From Acanthochromis polyacanthus (lineage: Eukaryota; Chordata; Actinopteri; Pomacentridae): a stretch of 64,000 nt of DNA. How positions within the stretch are numbered: position 1 is the stretch's first letter; the number at the start of each line of letters is the position of its first letter. The DNA lies in contig NC_067132.1 of assembly GCF_021347895.1 (NCBI RefSeq), forward strand, positions 7,672,338-7,736,337, written 5' to 3'. The notes under the pieces are model-generated. The model had not been told where the DNA came from. It made no database searches and was given only the letters and a program-made list of their open reading frames with translations. Both the position numbers and the translations under genes were made by a program. Positions 23,619 to 33,640 of the stretch are shown one piece after another.

Positions 23619-24019
23619 TTTTACAGCAACACACTACTTTCTGCATTACAATACTGTTCAAATAATGCTCTGGAGGGTTTGGTGTACGCTTCTTTTATGC
23701 AGACAGAGTGGGTTGTAAGTAATCAATAAAAGTTAATTCACATGTAGGGTTTGGCAGCACCAGCTTTCGAGGCTTGATCAACCTCCATTGCTGCAGAACA
23801 GCTTTAAGTTGTAAACCCATTTCTCATTCCATGAAAAATGCCTTTTTGTGTAATTTTGAAATGTACATTATTTTCAGTTTTGGGTAAACCTTTTTTTAAC
23901 CTCTGGCAGTTCACCACTTAACTTTGTACCATTTCAAGTTATTCACTGAACTTGAACTACTTGAATATCAAAGAAAAATTGGAAAAAATTGGGCGTTCTA
24001 AGACTTTTGACTGGTAATG
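23619..24019 (-). mobile_element. 5' end of the Tc1-like relic with terminal inverted repeat
   Basis: The minus-strand end begins CATTACCAGTCAAAAGTCTT at 24019 and abuts TA at 24020-24021. It supplies the 5' untranslated part of the transposase relic at 22931-23618. The matching opposite end is not present near 22.9 kb. Confidence 0.65.
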
Positions 24020-24021
24020 TA

Positions 24022-25460
24022 GATCTGTACATTTACCAGTAACTGCATAAAGTCACATCAAACACATTTTATGGCAGTAACCAGTGAGTTTCACGAAAAA
24101 AAAAACCTCTAAATATATTACTTTGATACACAGAGATGCATTATAGGGGTTAATCACTTACTGAAGGAGGAGTTTAAAAACAAGTAAAAAAGGTTTTTGT
24201 CTTGTATTGACTTAGAACTGTTTTAATGCAGTTTTATTGGTAGTGTCACAGATCACGCTTACAAACAAGTGAAATGTCTAAAGTTCTGGGCCTGAATGAC
24301 AGCCTAACTTGGACTGTCTTTTTTTTTTTTTTTTTACTGTGTAGCACCACCTCCAGCCAGGGCTGTTACCCCAGAGCACTGAAAACATGCACTTGTAATT
24401 TGCAAGGACATGGAAGAAATTTATGGGGTCAATCAGGAATTTAACTGTACCAGCCAGGCTCACTTCCATTCTGCAATAGGTCACCGCCACCCCTTTTCTT
24501 CCAGTGGGCATTGTAACCGAGATATCTGCCAGAGCAGCATAACATTCCTGTGCATTTAAGGAATAGATCCATCCGCAAAATGTAAACCACAACCACTCGT
24601 ACAAAACTGTAACCACCATTTTTTCCCCAAATGTTAAGTACTTCTCTGGCTGAAGTAATGTCAGGTGGATAAACTGAACTACTCCTGAAATATCCAATAG
24701 GGTTAGTTGCCCTAAATTAGTTACCTCTTTGGTACATCTAGGAATGTGTGACAATACAGAAAGTTTTGGAGTATTTCCTTAGGTTTTTAAGATTTGACAT
24801 TTCTATGGGTATTTCACAAACAGTGCCCATATTACTCTGGATAATCCCGGCACAATGGCAGGGCTGTAATCACCACTCAGGACAAGGTCATGTCCTCAGA
24901 AATAGTATTTTAGGATTTTATGCCAGTCCTAGGACATGCTGCTCATTTAACACTGTGCACATAATTATTTCACTCTGGTATAATTGGTGCACTATGTAGA
25001 TGTTCTCATGGATTCTAACTAAATCTGCATGTACTTTCCAAGCTACAGTCTACCTTGGTTATGTTCATGCAAATTCACATTTTTCACAAATATCCAAGTC
25101 TATTTGGGCTGCCATCATTCCAATAAGCAATTTACAAAATAATTAGACTTGGTACAGCACAGTAATACCAGAAGAACAAAAAAAGGAGCAGAGCAAAATT
25201 TTATTAAAAAATAAGAGTAAAAGGAGAATCACAATAAAATATAATTATCATAATGAGAAAATATGCACTAGAATAAATATATACTAAAGTTAAGTAATAA
25301 TGCATTTTAATACCGAATACAAAGTAACAGCTTCAAGGACTGAAAACTGAATCCAACGCTGAAGTGCCAAAGCTGCCATTCCTCAAATAGTCACTTGAGG
25401 TCGGTTCCAAAAATTAGTCAATCCCCATAGAATCCCATGTTAAGATGTCTGACTTTACAT
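24022..25460. other. Intergenic, no gene seen
   Basis: Contains a 158-codon minus-strand reading frame (24278-24754) with no recognisable domain and a poly-Lys run produced by a T tract. I treat it as chance. Confidence 0.3.
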
Positions 25461-25826
25461 CATCCATCCATCCATTCTCTATACACCGCTTCATCCTCAC
25501 TAGGGTTGCTGGGGGTGCTGGAGCCTATCCCAGCTGACTTGGGTGAAGGCAGGGGACACCCTGGACAGGTCACCAGTCTGTCGCAGGGCTACATATACAG
25601 ACAAACAATCACACTCACATTCACACCTGTGGACAATTTAGAGTAACCAATAAACCTCAGCGTATTTTTGGACTGTGGGAGGAAGCCAGAGTACCCGGAG
25701 AAAACCCACGCATGCACAGGGAGAACATGCAAACTCCATGCAGAAAGATACCAGGCCCACCCCGAGATTTGAACTGGGGATCTTTCTGCAAGGCGAAAGT
25801 GCTAACCACTATACCACTGTGCAGCC
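25461..25826 (-). repeat. Dispersed tRNA-headed SINE-like repeat, copy 3 (best preserved)
   Basis: On the minus strand the head at 25826 reads GTGGTATAGTGGTTAGCACT (A-box-like), with a later CCCAGTTCAAATCTCGGGG (T-arm/B-box-like). The shared body follows, and the element ends in a GGATGGATGG-type tail at 25461. That architecture is a tRNA-derived pol III retroelement. Confidence 0.75.
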
Positions 25827-25930
25827 GACTTTACAACAGAAAAAAAAAAAAAAAAGTCTACAGCCTGGTGTCAAAAATGGTTTAGGTCTCTATAGCTTGT
25901 TTAAGGACAAATTCATATTTTATTTTTAAA

Positions 25931-26106
25931 GTTTTTTTTTTTTTTTTACCTTCATTATATAGAACAATGGAGAGATAGACAGGAAACATGGATAGAGGAG
26001 TGGGGGCATGACATGCAGTAAATGGCCATGGGTTGGATTCAAACTCATGACTGCTGCGTTGGGGTCTGTTTATGGGTCGCCCACTCAGCCAGCCGAGCTA
26101 TCTTTT
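25931..26106 (-). mobile_element. tRNA-derived SINE with poly(A) tail, copy A
   Basis: The minus strand starts with GATAGCTCGGCTGGCTGAGTGG (A box) and has GAGTTTGAATCC (B box). The body is CCATGGCCATTTACTGCATG, followed by a C/T-rich tract and A run (T run at 25932-25947 on the plus strand). The head and body match copy B at 33.6-33.8 kb. Confidence 0.75.
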
Positions 26107-26853
26107 TCCTGACAATTAAATTTTTGTACAACTCACCTGTTTAAATTACATTGGGTCTTACAGTTTTGTATAATGAAGCATGAGGCACCTTTAAGTGACG
26201 TGGGAGTTAGTGGAAATCAGAAATGCTGCTCAGATGGATAACCTATACAGTCTATGCACAATATGGAAAGATCAATGAATTGTTTAGGAGGGTGAAAAGT
26301 GTTCGGCTGTCCAGATGTCAGTTGTCCTAATGGAGAAGAACCTTCGATCTTTGATCCGATGTGAACATTTTAGATCACTGGCTGGTCCCCAGAGGATTGA
26401 GGAAACTAGTATTATCTGTGTCGCACCATCCACTTTTATTTATAGGCATAAACAACAGAGGAATGCTTCACAGTCAGCAGTGGAGTGGTAGTTCATTGAA
26501 CAAACACATCATTTAAATGACCTGTGTAAACTCAGCATCATGCTAGTGACCTTGGCAATCAGCTTACTGACCACAGACTGTGATCAACGATGGACGTGGC
26601 CTCTGGGTCTGGAAAGTTAAACCAGTGCAGACATACATTAAACTTGCATTCAGCAGCCAGTAACGGGAGACATCTCTGGCTCCATAAACTGTTTGTATAG
26701 AAGTCAGGAAGAAAATGGCCCTATACCTAACTCAATCTGTTACCTCAGCACACGGTGTCACTCACTAGCTTAAAGACTTCTGGAACACGGTGTGGTGTTC
26801 GTTTTGTAAAATGTGCTTCCATTTAGTGAAAATAGACAATAAAGCTGGATATT
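26107..26853. other. Intergenic, no gene seen
   Basis: Nothing recognised up to the LTR element, whose target duplication ATATT occupies 26849-26853. Confidence 0.3.
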
Positions 26854-27428
26854 TGTTACGGCCGTGGCCGTATTTGGTATTTTTTTTGTTGTAGTTTTGA
26901 ACTGTTTTATTGTCTGGGAGTGGGTGCTCTGTGGTTGTGTGTAAATCTTTGTGTGCAGGAGGCGTGATTGGCGGACGATGCTGATTGGCTGGTTGTCATT
27001 TCAAATCCTGGCGGCCGGCAGTGATGGAGGAGCCACTTTGACAGCAGCACCCCTTGTGTGTCTCCCCAGCCTCCAAACCTTTGAGAAGTTACTTAATAGA
27101 TTAGAATAGCGGAGTTTGTTGTTGTTAGGTTTAGTAGGTCTCTTTTTCGCTTATTGTGTTTGTTTTTGGATTGGATATTTTCTTTTGTTTGAGAGCAAGA
27201 AACGCCTCTTTAGTTTGTATCCTTCTTTCGTTGGTTTTGAATGAACAGCCCATGCAGTGGCCTCTTTAAGTTGTAAATATATTGTAAAATAAATATCCTG
27301 GTATCTTTTTTTTTAGAACTTGTTAGACTGTTGTTTCTTTTGGGGACTGGGGAAATATTCAGTTTTTTTTTTTCTTTTTTCTTTTTACTTTATGTTGTGC
27401 ACCCTACCCCCTAGACAGGGGCATAACA
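26854..27428 (+). repeat. 5' LTR (type A)
   Basis: Starts TGTTACGGCCGTGGCCGTAT and ends CCCCTAGACAGGGGCATAACA. An AATAAA signal lies near 27290, and T-rich runs fill the last 100 bp. It is almost identical to 31002-31578. Confidence 0.92.
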
Positions 27429-27433
27429 TAATT

Positions 27434-27451
27434 TGGGGGCTCGTCAGGGAT
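27434..27451 (+). promoter_or_regulatory. Primer-binding site of LTR A (tRNA-Pro type)
   Basis: TGGGGGCTCGTCAGGGAT lies 5 nt after the 5' LTR. It matches the tRNA-Pro primer site used by murine leukaemia-type elements except for one base. Confidence 0.75.
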
Positions 27452-27591
27452 ATTTTAGTGGTCCTGCAGCTTTACAGGTAAGGTGATTTTATTGCTTAGT
27501 AGCTTATTTGATTTTGGTGTTTGGTGGCGGGAAATAGGTTTGAGGTGGTTGATGGCTTTTGTGTGTGTACAAACCTGGGGGTTTGTATTTT

Positions 27592-27603
27592 AAAGGGGAG
27601 GGG
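27592..27603 (+). promoter_or_regulatory. Polypurine tract in front of the internal LTR
   Basis: The purine-rich AAAGGGGAGGGG (with a final GT-type base) directly precedes the internal LTR, as expected for the plus-strand primer at the 3' end of a retroelement, not the 5' end. Confidence 0.6.
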
Positions 27604-28475
27604 TGTTACGGCCACCAGTATTGGTGTGCCGTTTGTTTTGAGGCGGTGTTTTATTAGGGCCTTTGTTTGGGAGTAATTTGTGTGTGGGTTCAGCTGGGGC
27701 TTTTTGCAGAGCCTTTGGAACCCCAGCTGCCAGCCGTTTCAGCTGACGACAGAGCTGATGACGACCTGCACTCCAGTCTGGTTCTCCCCGCCCTCCGGCC
27801 GTCCTGATTGGGCCACCCTCCAGCTCCTCCTCCTCCAACCAACCAGAGGCAGCCAGGCACCACACCTGCTACCTATAAAGTCCCACCATGCCATTAGTCT
27901 TGGTGGCTGGTACTTTGACCAGTCCACCCTGGTGCCTCTTTGCACTGTAGCTCTGTATTGTGGTTCTGTGTGGTCTTTCGGTCTGGAAGCACTTGTGGTG
28001 GGTGCTACAGACAACTTCGACCTTCTGTTGTTGGCTTTAGTAGTAGTGTGGAGCCCTACATCTCAGTGGAGACTGAGGCTCCAATTCGTAGTCTGCCAAC
28101 TGTGTGTAGAAGCCACTTCGTATTTTGAGCTTTTGTGAACTGTGCTCAGTATGTACATTTATTTGGAGGCACCAGTTTTGTTTAGTTCGTTTTGTACACC
28201 ATTTTGTATTTTTTTTCCTGGTGGTGGGTGTTGCTTCTGTAGTTCGGTTTGGCTAGGGAGTGTAGTTGTTTTCTTTGTGTTTAGCTTAGTTACGAACTCT
28301 GTTAGCCTTCGTTATGTTTTATTCCATTCTTTGTTTTAGCAACACCCACTCGTCTTGTGTTTTATTGTCACTTTTCCGTTCCTGTTACTACTAAGCAACA
28401 AATCCCTTAACCTAAACCAATACCATCTGGTTGTTTTGTTGCATCCAGCCAACCCCTAGAGGTTGGATCGTAACA
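27604..28475 (+). repeat. Internal, heterologous LTR (type B)
   Basis: Starts TGTTACGGCCACCAGTATTG and ends GGTTGGATCGTAACA. The ends resemble LTR A (TGTTACGGCC...CCCCTAGA...TAACA), but the 850 bp between are different and longer. A TATA-like CTATAAAG lies near 27870. It is preceded by a polypurine tract and followed by a primer-binding site, so it is an LTR in PPT-LTR-PBS context. Only one copy is present in the window. Confidence 0.75.
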
Positions 28476-28477
28476 AG

Positions 28478-28495
28478 TGGGGGCTCGTCCGGGAG
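28478..28495 (+). promoter_or_regulatory. Primer-binding site of LTR B (tRNA-Pro type)
   Basis: TGGGGGCTCGTCCGGGAG begins two bases after LTR B and matches the tRNA-Pro type site at 17 of 18 positions. It overlaps the first arm of the inverted repeat at 28493. Confidence 0.8.
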
Positions 28496-28556
28496 CCGGG
28501 ATTGGCTGCAGAGGAGCAGGGGATTCCACCTGCTCCTCTGCAGCCAATCCCGGCTC
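28493..28556. repeat. Perfect 28-bp inverted repeat with 8-nt loop
   Basis: Arm 28493-28520 is the exact reverse complement of 28529-28556; the loop is GGATTCCA. The second arm codes the integrase stretch PAPLQPIPAL, so the first arm is an inverted copy of integrase coding sequence placed against the primer-binding site. Confidence 0.95.
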
Positions 28557-29731
28557 TCGGTGAGCCATTTGAACATATAATCATAGACTGTGTAGGTCCA
28601 CTTCCCAAAACAAAGTCCGGTCATCAGTACCTGCTAACTCTAATGTGTGCAGCGACCCGGTACCCCGAGGCTATCCCGCTGCGCACAATCAAAACCAAAG
28701 CCGTCATAAAAGCCCTGGTAAATTTCTTCTCCACATTCGGTATGCCAAAATCCATCCAGACAGATCAAGGTACCAATTTCACATCCAGGCTGTTCACTCA
28801 GGTTCTCTCCACTCTGTCCATAAAACATAAAAAAGCCAGTAGTTTTCATCCAGAATCTCAAGGTGCACTGGAACGTTTTCATCAGACGTTAAAGTCAATG
28901 TTGAGAAAATATTGTCTCGAGTCTGGCAAGGAGTGGGATGAGGGGTTGCCTTTTATCCTCCTCGCGGCGCGTGAAAGTGTACAGGAATCTACCGGCTTTA
29001 GTCCCGCCGAATTAGTGTTTGGTCACACCGTGCGTGGGCCTCTGAGATGGCTCCGTGAGAAATACCTGTCCGATACTCCAGGCCCACCTGTAAACGTGTT
29101 AGACTATGTGAGTTCTTTTAGGGAGCGCCTTCACAAAGCCTGCGACGCCGCGCGCAGCTCTCTCTCGGCATCCCAAAAGAAAATGAAAAAAAATTTTGAC
29201 AAAAAAAGTGTGAAAAGAGAATTCCAAATTGGTGATAAAGTCCTGATTCTGCTTCCGACTCCTGGTTCCGCCCTTCAAGCAAAATTTTGCGGGCCCTATG
29301 CAGTGCAGAAAAAAGTAAGTGAAACTGATTACTATGTGGTTGGAACCCCAGACAGGAGGAGGAAGACTCGTGTGTGCCACATCAATATGATGAAGGCGTA
29401 TTATAACCGTGACTTCGATGTCACTTCGTCGTCCCCAGCCGTGCTCTCTGTTGCTAGTGCCCCTCTGCCTCCTTTTCAGTATTTCCCGGAGAGCGACGGC
29501 CTTCGTGTCTCTGTGGCTGACTCCTGTGCTCGTCTCCAAAACTCAGAGATTTTGGCAGACTTAAAATCCCACCTTTCCTACCTGAGTGACACCGCCATAA
29601 AAGATGTCTACAGCTTAATCAATGATCACCTGACACTATTTTCAGATACTCCCTCCCGTACTACTGTTCTGTCTCATGATATTGACGTTGGTGATCATCC
29701 GCCCCCATTAAACAGCATGCTTATCACGTGA
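28529..29731 (+). pseudogene. Retrotransposon integrase, N-terminally truncated
   Basis: The integrase core of a Ty3/gypsy-type polyprotein. It begins at PAPLQPIPALGEPFEHIIID. The catalytic residues are Asp in HIIIDCVGPLP, Asp in SIQTDQGTNF and Glu in QGALERFHQTLK, so the DDE triad is intact. A C-terminal GPY/F-type module (KFCGPYAVQKKVSETDYYVV) follows, then a linker (LFSDTPSRTTVLSHDIDVGD) that normally leads straight into reverse transcriptase. The HHCC zinc finger and everything upstream (gag, protease) are missing. The frame is lost in a C-rich run near 29701-29706 and stops at 29731; the RT frame continues one phase back. The reading frame also opens backwards through the hairpin to 28463, which is not natural coding. 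Confidence 0.85.
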
Positions 29732-30678
29732 ACCCCACAAAACACGCTCTGTTCCAGCAGGAGGTGGCCTACCTGCTGGAGAATGGCTTGGCAGTCCCTA
29801 GCTGCAGCGTGTGGAGTTCTCCGTGCTTGCTCGTGCCGAAGTCGGATAAAACTCCTCGGTTCTGTATGGATTTCAGAAAAGTTAATAAAGCAACAAAGCC
29901 TGACTCGTATCCTCTGCCCAGGATGGAGGACTGTGTGGACCGCGTTGGTTCAGCCAAATTCGTAACAAAATTAGATTTGTTGAAAGGCTATTGGCAGGTC
30001 CTGTTAACCCCCCGTGCGTCTGAAATCTCTGCTTTCGTGACCCCCGACAGTTTCCTGCAGTACACAGTCATGCCTTTTGGCCTGCGGAATGCTCCTGCCA
30101 CCTTTCAGCGTCTTATGCGTAGAGTTCTAGCTGATGTTCGTAATTGTGAGGTTTACTTGGATGATGTTGTTGCTTACTCCAGCACGTGGCGTGAGCATGT
30201 AAACACTCTTCGTGTTATTTTTGGCAGGCTGCAGAAAGCGTCTGTCACCCTTTACCTGGCCAAATGTGAATTCGGTAGGGCCACCGTGACTTACTTGGGT
30301 AAGGAGGTTGGCCAGGGGCAGGTGCGCGCTCTTTCCTCGAAGGTTCAGGCCATCCTTGACTATCCCGTGCCTCAGACCCGCCGCCAGCTCCGCCGTTTCC
30401 TCGGAATGGCAGGTTATTACCGAGGCTTTTGCAGAAATTTCGCTGATGTAGTTGCCCCTCTGACAAGCCTGACCAGTGTCTCTCGGCCATTCGTCTGGTC
30501 CTCAGTATGCCAGAAATCCTTCGAGTCAGCTAAGGCGCTCCTCTGCAGCACACCTGTCCTCTCAGCTCCTGACTTCGCACGCCCCTTCAAGCTGGAGGTG
30601 GATGCCAGCGCACGTGGTGCTGGGGCAGTCCTGCTGCAGGAGGATGCCAGTGGTGGCGTACTTCTCAAAAAAGTTTAA
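29704..30678 (+). pseudogene. Retrotransposon reverse transcriptase
   Basis: The RT domain of a Ty3/gypsy element, which copies element RNA into DNA. Readable blocks in order are NPTKHALFQQEVAYLLENGL, SSPCLLVPKSD, RFCMDFRKVNKATKPDSYPL, KLDLLKGYWQVLL, VMPFGLRNAPATFQ and the active-site YLDDVVAYS, with FLGMAGYYRGFCRNFADVVA after. The catalytic aspartates are present. The first ATG is at 29728, but the frame is open from the shift point near 29704, so this was one polyprotein with the integrase. It ends early at 30678 through an indel inside the start of RNase H. Confidence 0.88.
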
Positions 30679-30955
30679 CAGACACCAGCTCCAATACAGC
30701 ACCATCGAGCAGGAGGCGCTGTCATTGTTGCTTGCTTTGCAGCATTTTGAAGTGTACCTGGTGCCTAGTCCACTGCCCGTTCGGGTCTTCACCGACCATA
30801 ACCCCCTGGTGTTTCTGGCGCAGATGAGCAACAAAAACCACCGGCTGATGAGGTGGTCACTGCTGGTGCAAGATTTTAACATCGAGATCCACCATAAGAA
30901 AGGCAGTGAAAATGTGATAGCCGACGCTCTGTCACGTGTGCATCTCCCTCCCTGA
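30653..30955 (+). pseudogene. Retrotransposon RNase H domain
   Basis: RNase H that removes template RNA. The first acidic block (KLEVDASARGAGAVLLQED) lies in the RT frame just upstream. The rest, in the +1 phase, reads VAYFSKKFNRHQLQYSTIEQ, then RVFTDHNPLVFL and NVIADALSRV, so the acidic residues are all present. Compared with the family there is a small gap plus frameshift between QEDASG and VAYFSKK, probably a deletion between short TGG repeats. It stops at TGA (30953-30955), about 46 nt before the 3' LTR. Being last, with no integrase after it, fits the Gmr1-like order. Confidence 0.85.
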
Positions 30956-31001
30956 GAGACACACATTATGGGGGAAATGTTTGTTTCTTTAGTGATGGGG
31001 G

Positions 31002-31578
31002 TGTTACGGCCGTGGCCGTATTTGGTATTTTTTTTGTTGTAGTTTTGAACTGTTTTATTGTCTGGGAGTGGGTGCTCTGTGGTTGTGTGTAAATCTTTGT
31101 GTGCAGGAGGCGTGATTGGCGGATGATGCTGATTGGCTGGTTGTCATTTCAAATCCTGGCGGCCTGCAGTGATGGAGGAGCCACTTTAACAGCAGCACCC
31201 CTTGTGTGTCTCCCAAGCCTCCAAACCTTTGAGAAGTTACTTAATATATTAGAATAGCGGAGTTTGTTGTTGTTAGGTTTAGTAGGTCTCTTTTTCGCTT
31301 ATTGTGTTTGTTTTTGGATTGGATATTTTCTTTTGTTTGAGAGCAAGAAACGCCTCTTTAGTTTGTATCCTTCTTTCGTTGGTTTTGAATGAACAGCCCA
31401 TGCAGTGGCCTCTTTAAGTTGTAAATATATTGTAAAATAAATATCCTGGTATCTTTTTTTAGAACTTGTTAGACTGTTGTTTCTTTTGGGGACTGGGGAA
31501 ATATTCGGGGTTTTTTTCTTTTTTTTCTTTTTTTTTACTTTATGTTGTGCACCCTACCCCCTAGACAGGGGCATAACA
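31002..31578 (+). repeat. 3' LTR (type A)
   Basis: A 577-bp copy of the 5' LTR with five visible substitutions. It is preceded by GTGATGGGGG, a weak polypurine tract, and followed by target duplication ATATT. Confidence 0.92.
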
Positions 31579-31583
31579 ATATT

Positions 31584-31742
31584 TTTTCTCAAACAGATCC
31601 AGTTTCAAAAGACAAAGATAGTAACTGCCAAATCCCAAACTCAACACTTCCAATGTTAGTGAGTAGGTCTATCTTTAATGCGTAGACTGTATGGCTAACT
31701 GACTATTAATTTTCTAGCTAAGAAAGATGTTTTGACAAACAA
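31584..31742. other. Short unassigned spacer
   Basis: No feature recognised. Confidence 0.2.
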
Positions 31743-32117
31743 GTCCTCAAATTCATACGACCACATCGGTCGTATGTAAAGTGCACCTGAATACGACCCA
31801 TGAGAGCGTATTTACGTTTGCGCCCCTACGGGGAAAAGGAACGCATTACAGGATTTAATTCGAGAAACGGCTTTTCCATCAGGAAACGGCTTTTTCCTCA
31901 CTTTCCCAGCACGGGTTTAGGGTTATGGTTATGGTTAGGGTGAGGGAAAGGGATAGGGATAGTGTTAGATAAAAGTGTGTTCATGGTGACGTTTCACCTG
32001 CGACACCGGAGTGTCGATATTTACTCAACCGCTAGAGGTCACATAGTCAAAACGTAACACTTGGTCGTAATACGAGCGTGTACAGACGACCTATGTGGTA
32101 GTTTTTGGTTTGAGGAC
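31743..32117. mobile_element. Probable MITE with TTAGGG-like core
   Basis: The ends are inverted and alike: GTCCTCAAATTC...ACCACATCGGTCGT on the left, and the complement of GTCCTCAAACC...ACCACATAGGTCGT on the right. A 9-bp hairpin CATACGACC/GGTCGTATG lies at 31754-31776. The interior has GGGTTTAGGGTTATGGTTA-type repeats (about 31913-31965). No target duplication is evident. Confidence 0.5.
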
Positions 32118-33639
32118 AGGCTGTTTTTGACTTACTAGCATTAACCTAACCAGCTGGCAGCTTCACAGTTAGCTCAACAACTAACAATATAAAAATAATA
32201 TGGCTGAGCTTTATTTTATGGAATTACATACCAGTCATTGGGTCATAATGTAGGGAGATTGAGGTTTTTTAAATATCATTTTCAGAAATGTGATCTTAAA
32301 AAAATTCCCATGAAAATGTTCATGGGAATGGCAATCAAAAATGGGACTATTGTGTTGCAAAGCAAATAGTTTCTGAAATTAGATAATTTTGAATTATTTG
32401 AATGTAATATTTCAACCACTTAAAAAATACAAAACTACATAAACAATGTAGTCTCTTTTTCAAGTGCAAGGTGGTCCAGTCTGAGTTAGATGTATCACCT
32501 CCAGCACATGTTTCTATAGTTTAAAACACATTAAACTGCTTAACTATAGCACATTGAAACTTTTCATTTTCATGGCACAAAGGAAAAGAAGCTGAAGTTC
32601 ACCTGGCGGAGTGTGTTTATGCAGCGTCACACTACACTACATAGATCCTAAATATTCTCTCAGGGGTGAGAGAATGGGTTTGAATTGCTGTGGAAAACCA
32701 AACTCTGAAAATGGAGCTTTCCTCTTCTACTGAAACAGAAATAAATTCAGCTACAAGACAAAGTTTAAATCCAGGCAAAGTAATGCACAATCAAAGCTTT
32801 TCTGACATTTAAAATTACCCTCATTAGAGTACCTTGCTGGTCTCGAATAACATCTCATTTAACCATCTTGGGCATCCACTGTAATTAAAACACAAGATAT
32901 AGATTGCTGAGGGTGAGGATTTTTAAACAGCACATTGTTGACAAGTCTACAATTTTCAGGTCATTTCCTGCTCTGGTGCTGATGGAGCCCATCATTAGGC
33001 ATATGGATGATGAAGAGGGTTTTTTCCACAACCTTTTCTCATGCCACTTTCTCTCAGATGGCCATTACGAACACTTGCTTCCATTGCATTCACACGGCAT
33101 CATTCTCAAAAACAAAAACAAATCCTACCACTCACAGTCGATAATTGTTCCAATGCAACATGCAAAAAAATACAATTTGATAAAAACATCTTTAATATCA
33201 ATTGCGAACAAACAAATACGACTATAAAAGAAGCATCAGAGTCCAGTCCAGCCTGTCCACAGACATAGAGAACAAAGAGAATAAAAGAGGTCTTGTTAGT
33301 GTATCTGGAGCTGCCAGAGTACACTGTTAGTTTGACCTCATTACTGAGGCTTATACTAGCCACAGAATTGACGAGGGCCAGAGCGGCACAGTTAAATGCC
33401 CAAGAATGCACATTCATTTAACATGCAGCAATGAGACTGACCCACGCAAATTCAGCTCGCTTATGAAGCCCTGTAGACATCAGTATGTTCTACAAAGACA
33501 TGAAATATCACTGAATGCTATGCAAGGTCTGGAATGAAAGTAGTGAGCAGAACAGGCAGCAGGGTCATTTGCATTCCAGGCAAATTGCTTGGAACAGACC
33601 TTTATACTGTAAAGCTTTTGTTTAAATCATCCAGGAAGA
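32118..33639. other. Intergenic, no gene seen
   Basis: AT-rich with no supported coding region. Confidence 0.3.
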
Positions 33640-33640
33640 A

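Larger units (their letters stand above)
26854..31578 (+). mobile_element. Chimeric Ty3/gypsy-type LTR retrotransposon with Gmr1-like gene order
   Basis: Outer LTRs (26854-27428 and 31002-31578) start TG and end CA. They are flanked by the 5-bp direct repeat ATATT (26849-26853 and 31579-31583). By eye the LTRs differ by five substitutions plus length changes in T tracts, so about 1%. The interior holds a short leader, a different complete LTR, a second primer-binding site, an integrase core, reverse transcriptase and RNase H in that order. There is no gag, protease or integrase zinc finger. Integrase upstream of RT is the copia-like order reported for the Gmr1 group of deuterostome Ty3/gypsy elements. 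The copy cannot encode its own particle and probably moved using proteins from elsewhere. Confidence 0.85.

Noticed and set aside
24278..24754. 158-codon minus-strand reading frame
   Set aside because: No domain, no splice or start context; its Lys run comes from a T tract. Most likely chance.
27680..28138. 152-codon reading frame
   Set aside because: It lies wholly within the internal LTR, which is non-coding.
29698..29731. Programmed -1 frameshift between integrase and RT
   Set aside because: No canonical slippery heptamer or obvious downstream structure; a C-run indel is simpler. Kept only as a question for alignment.
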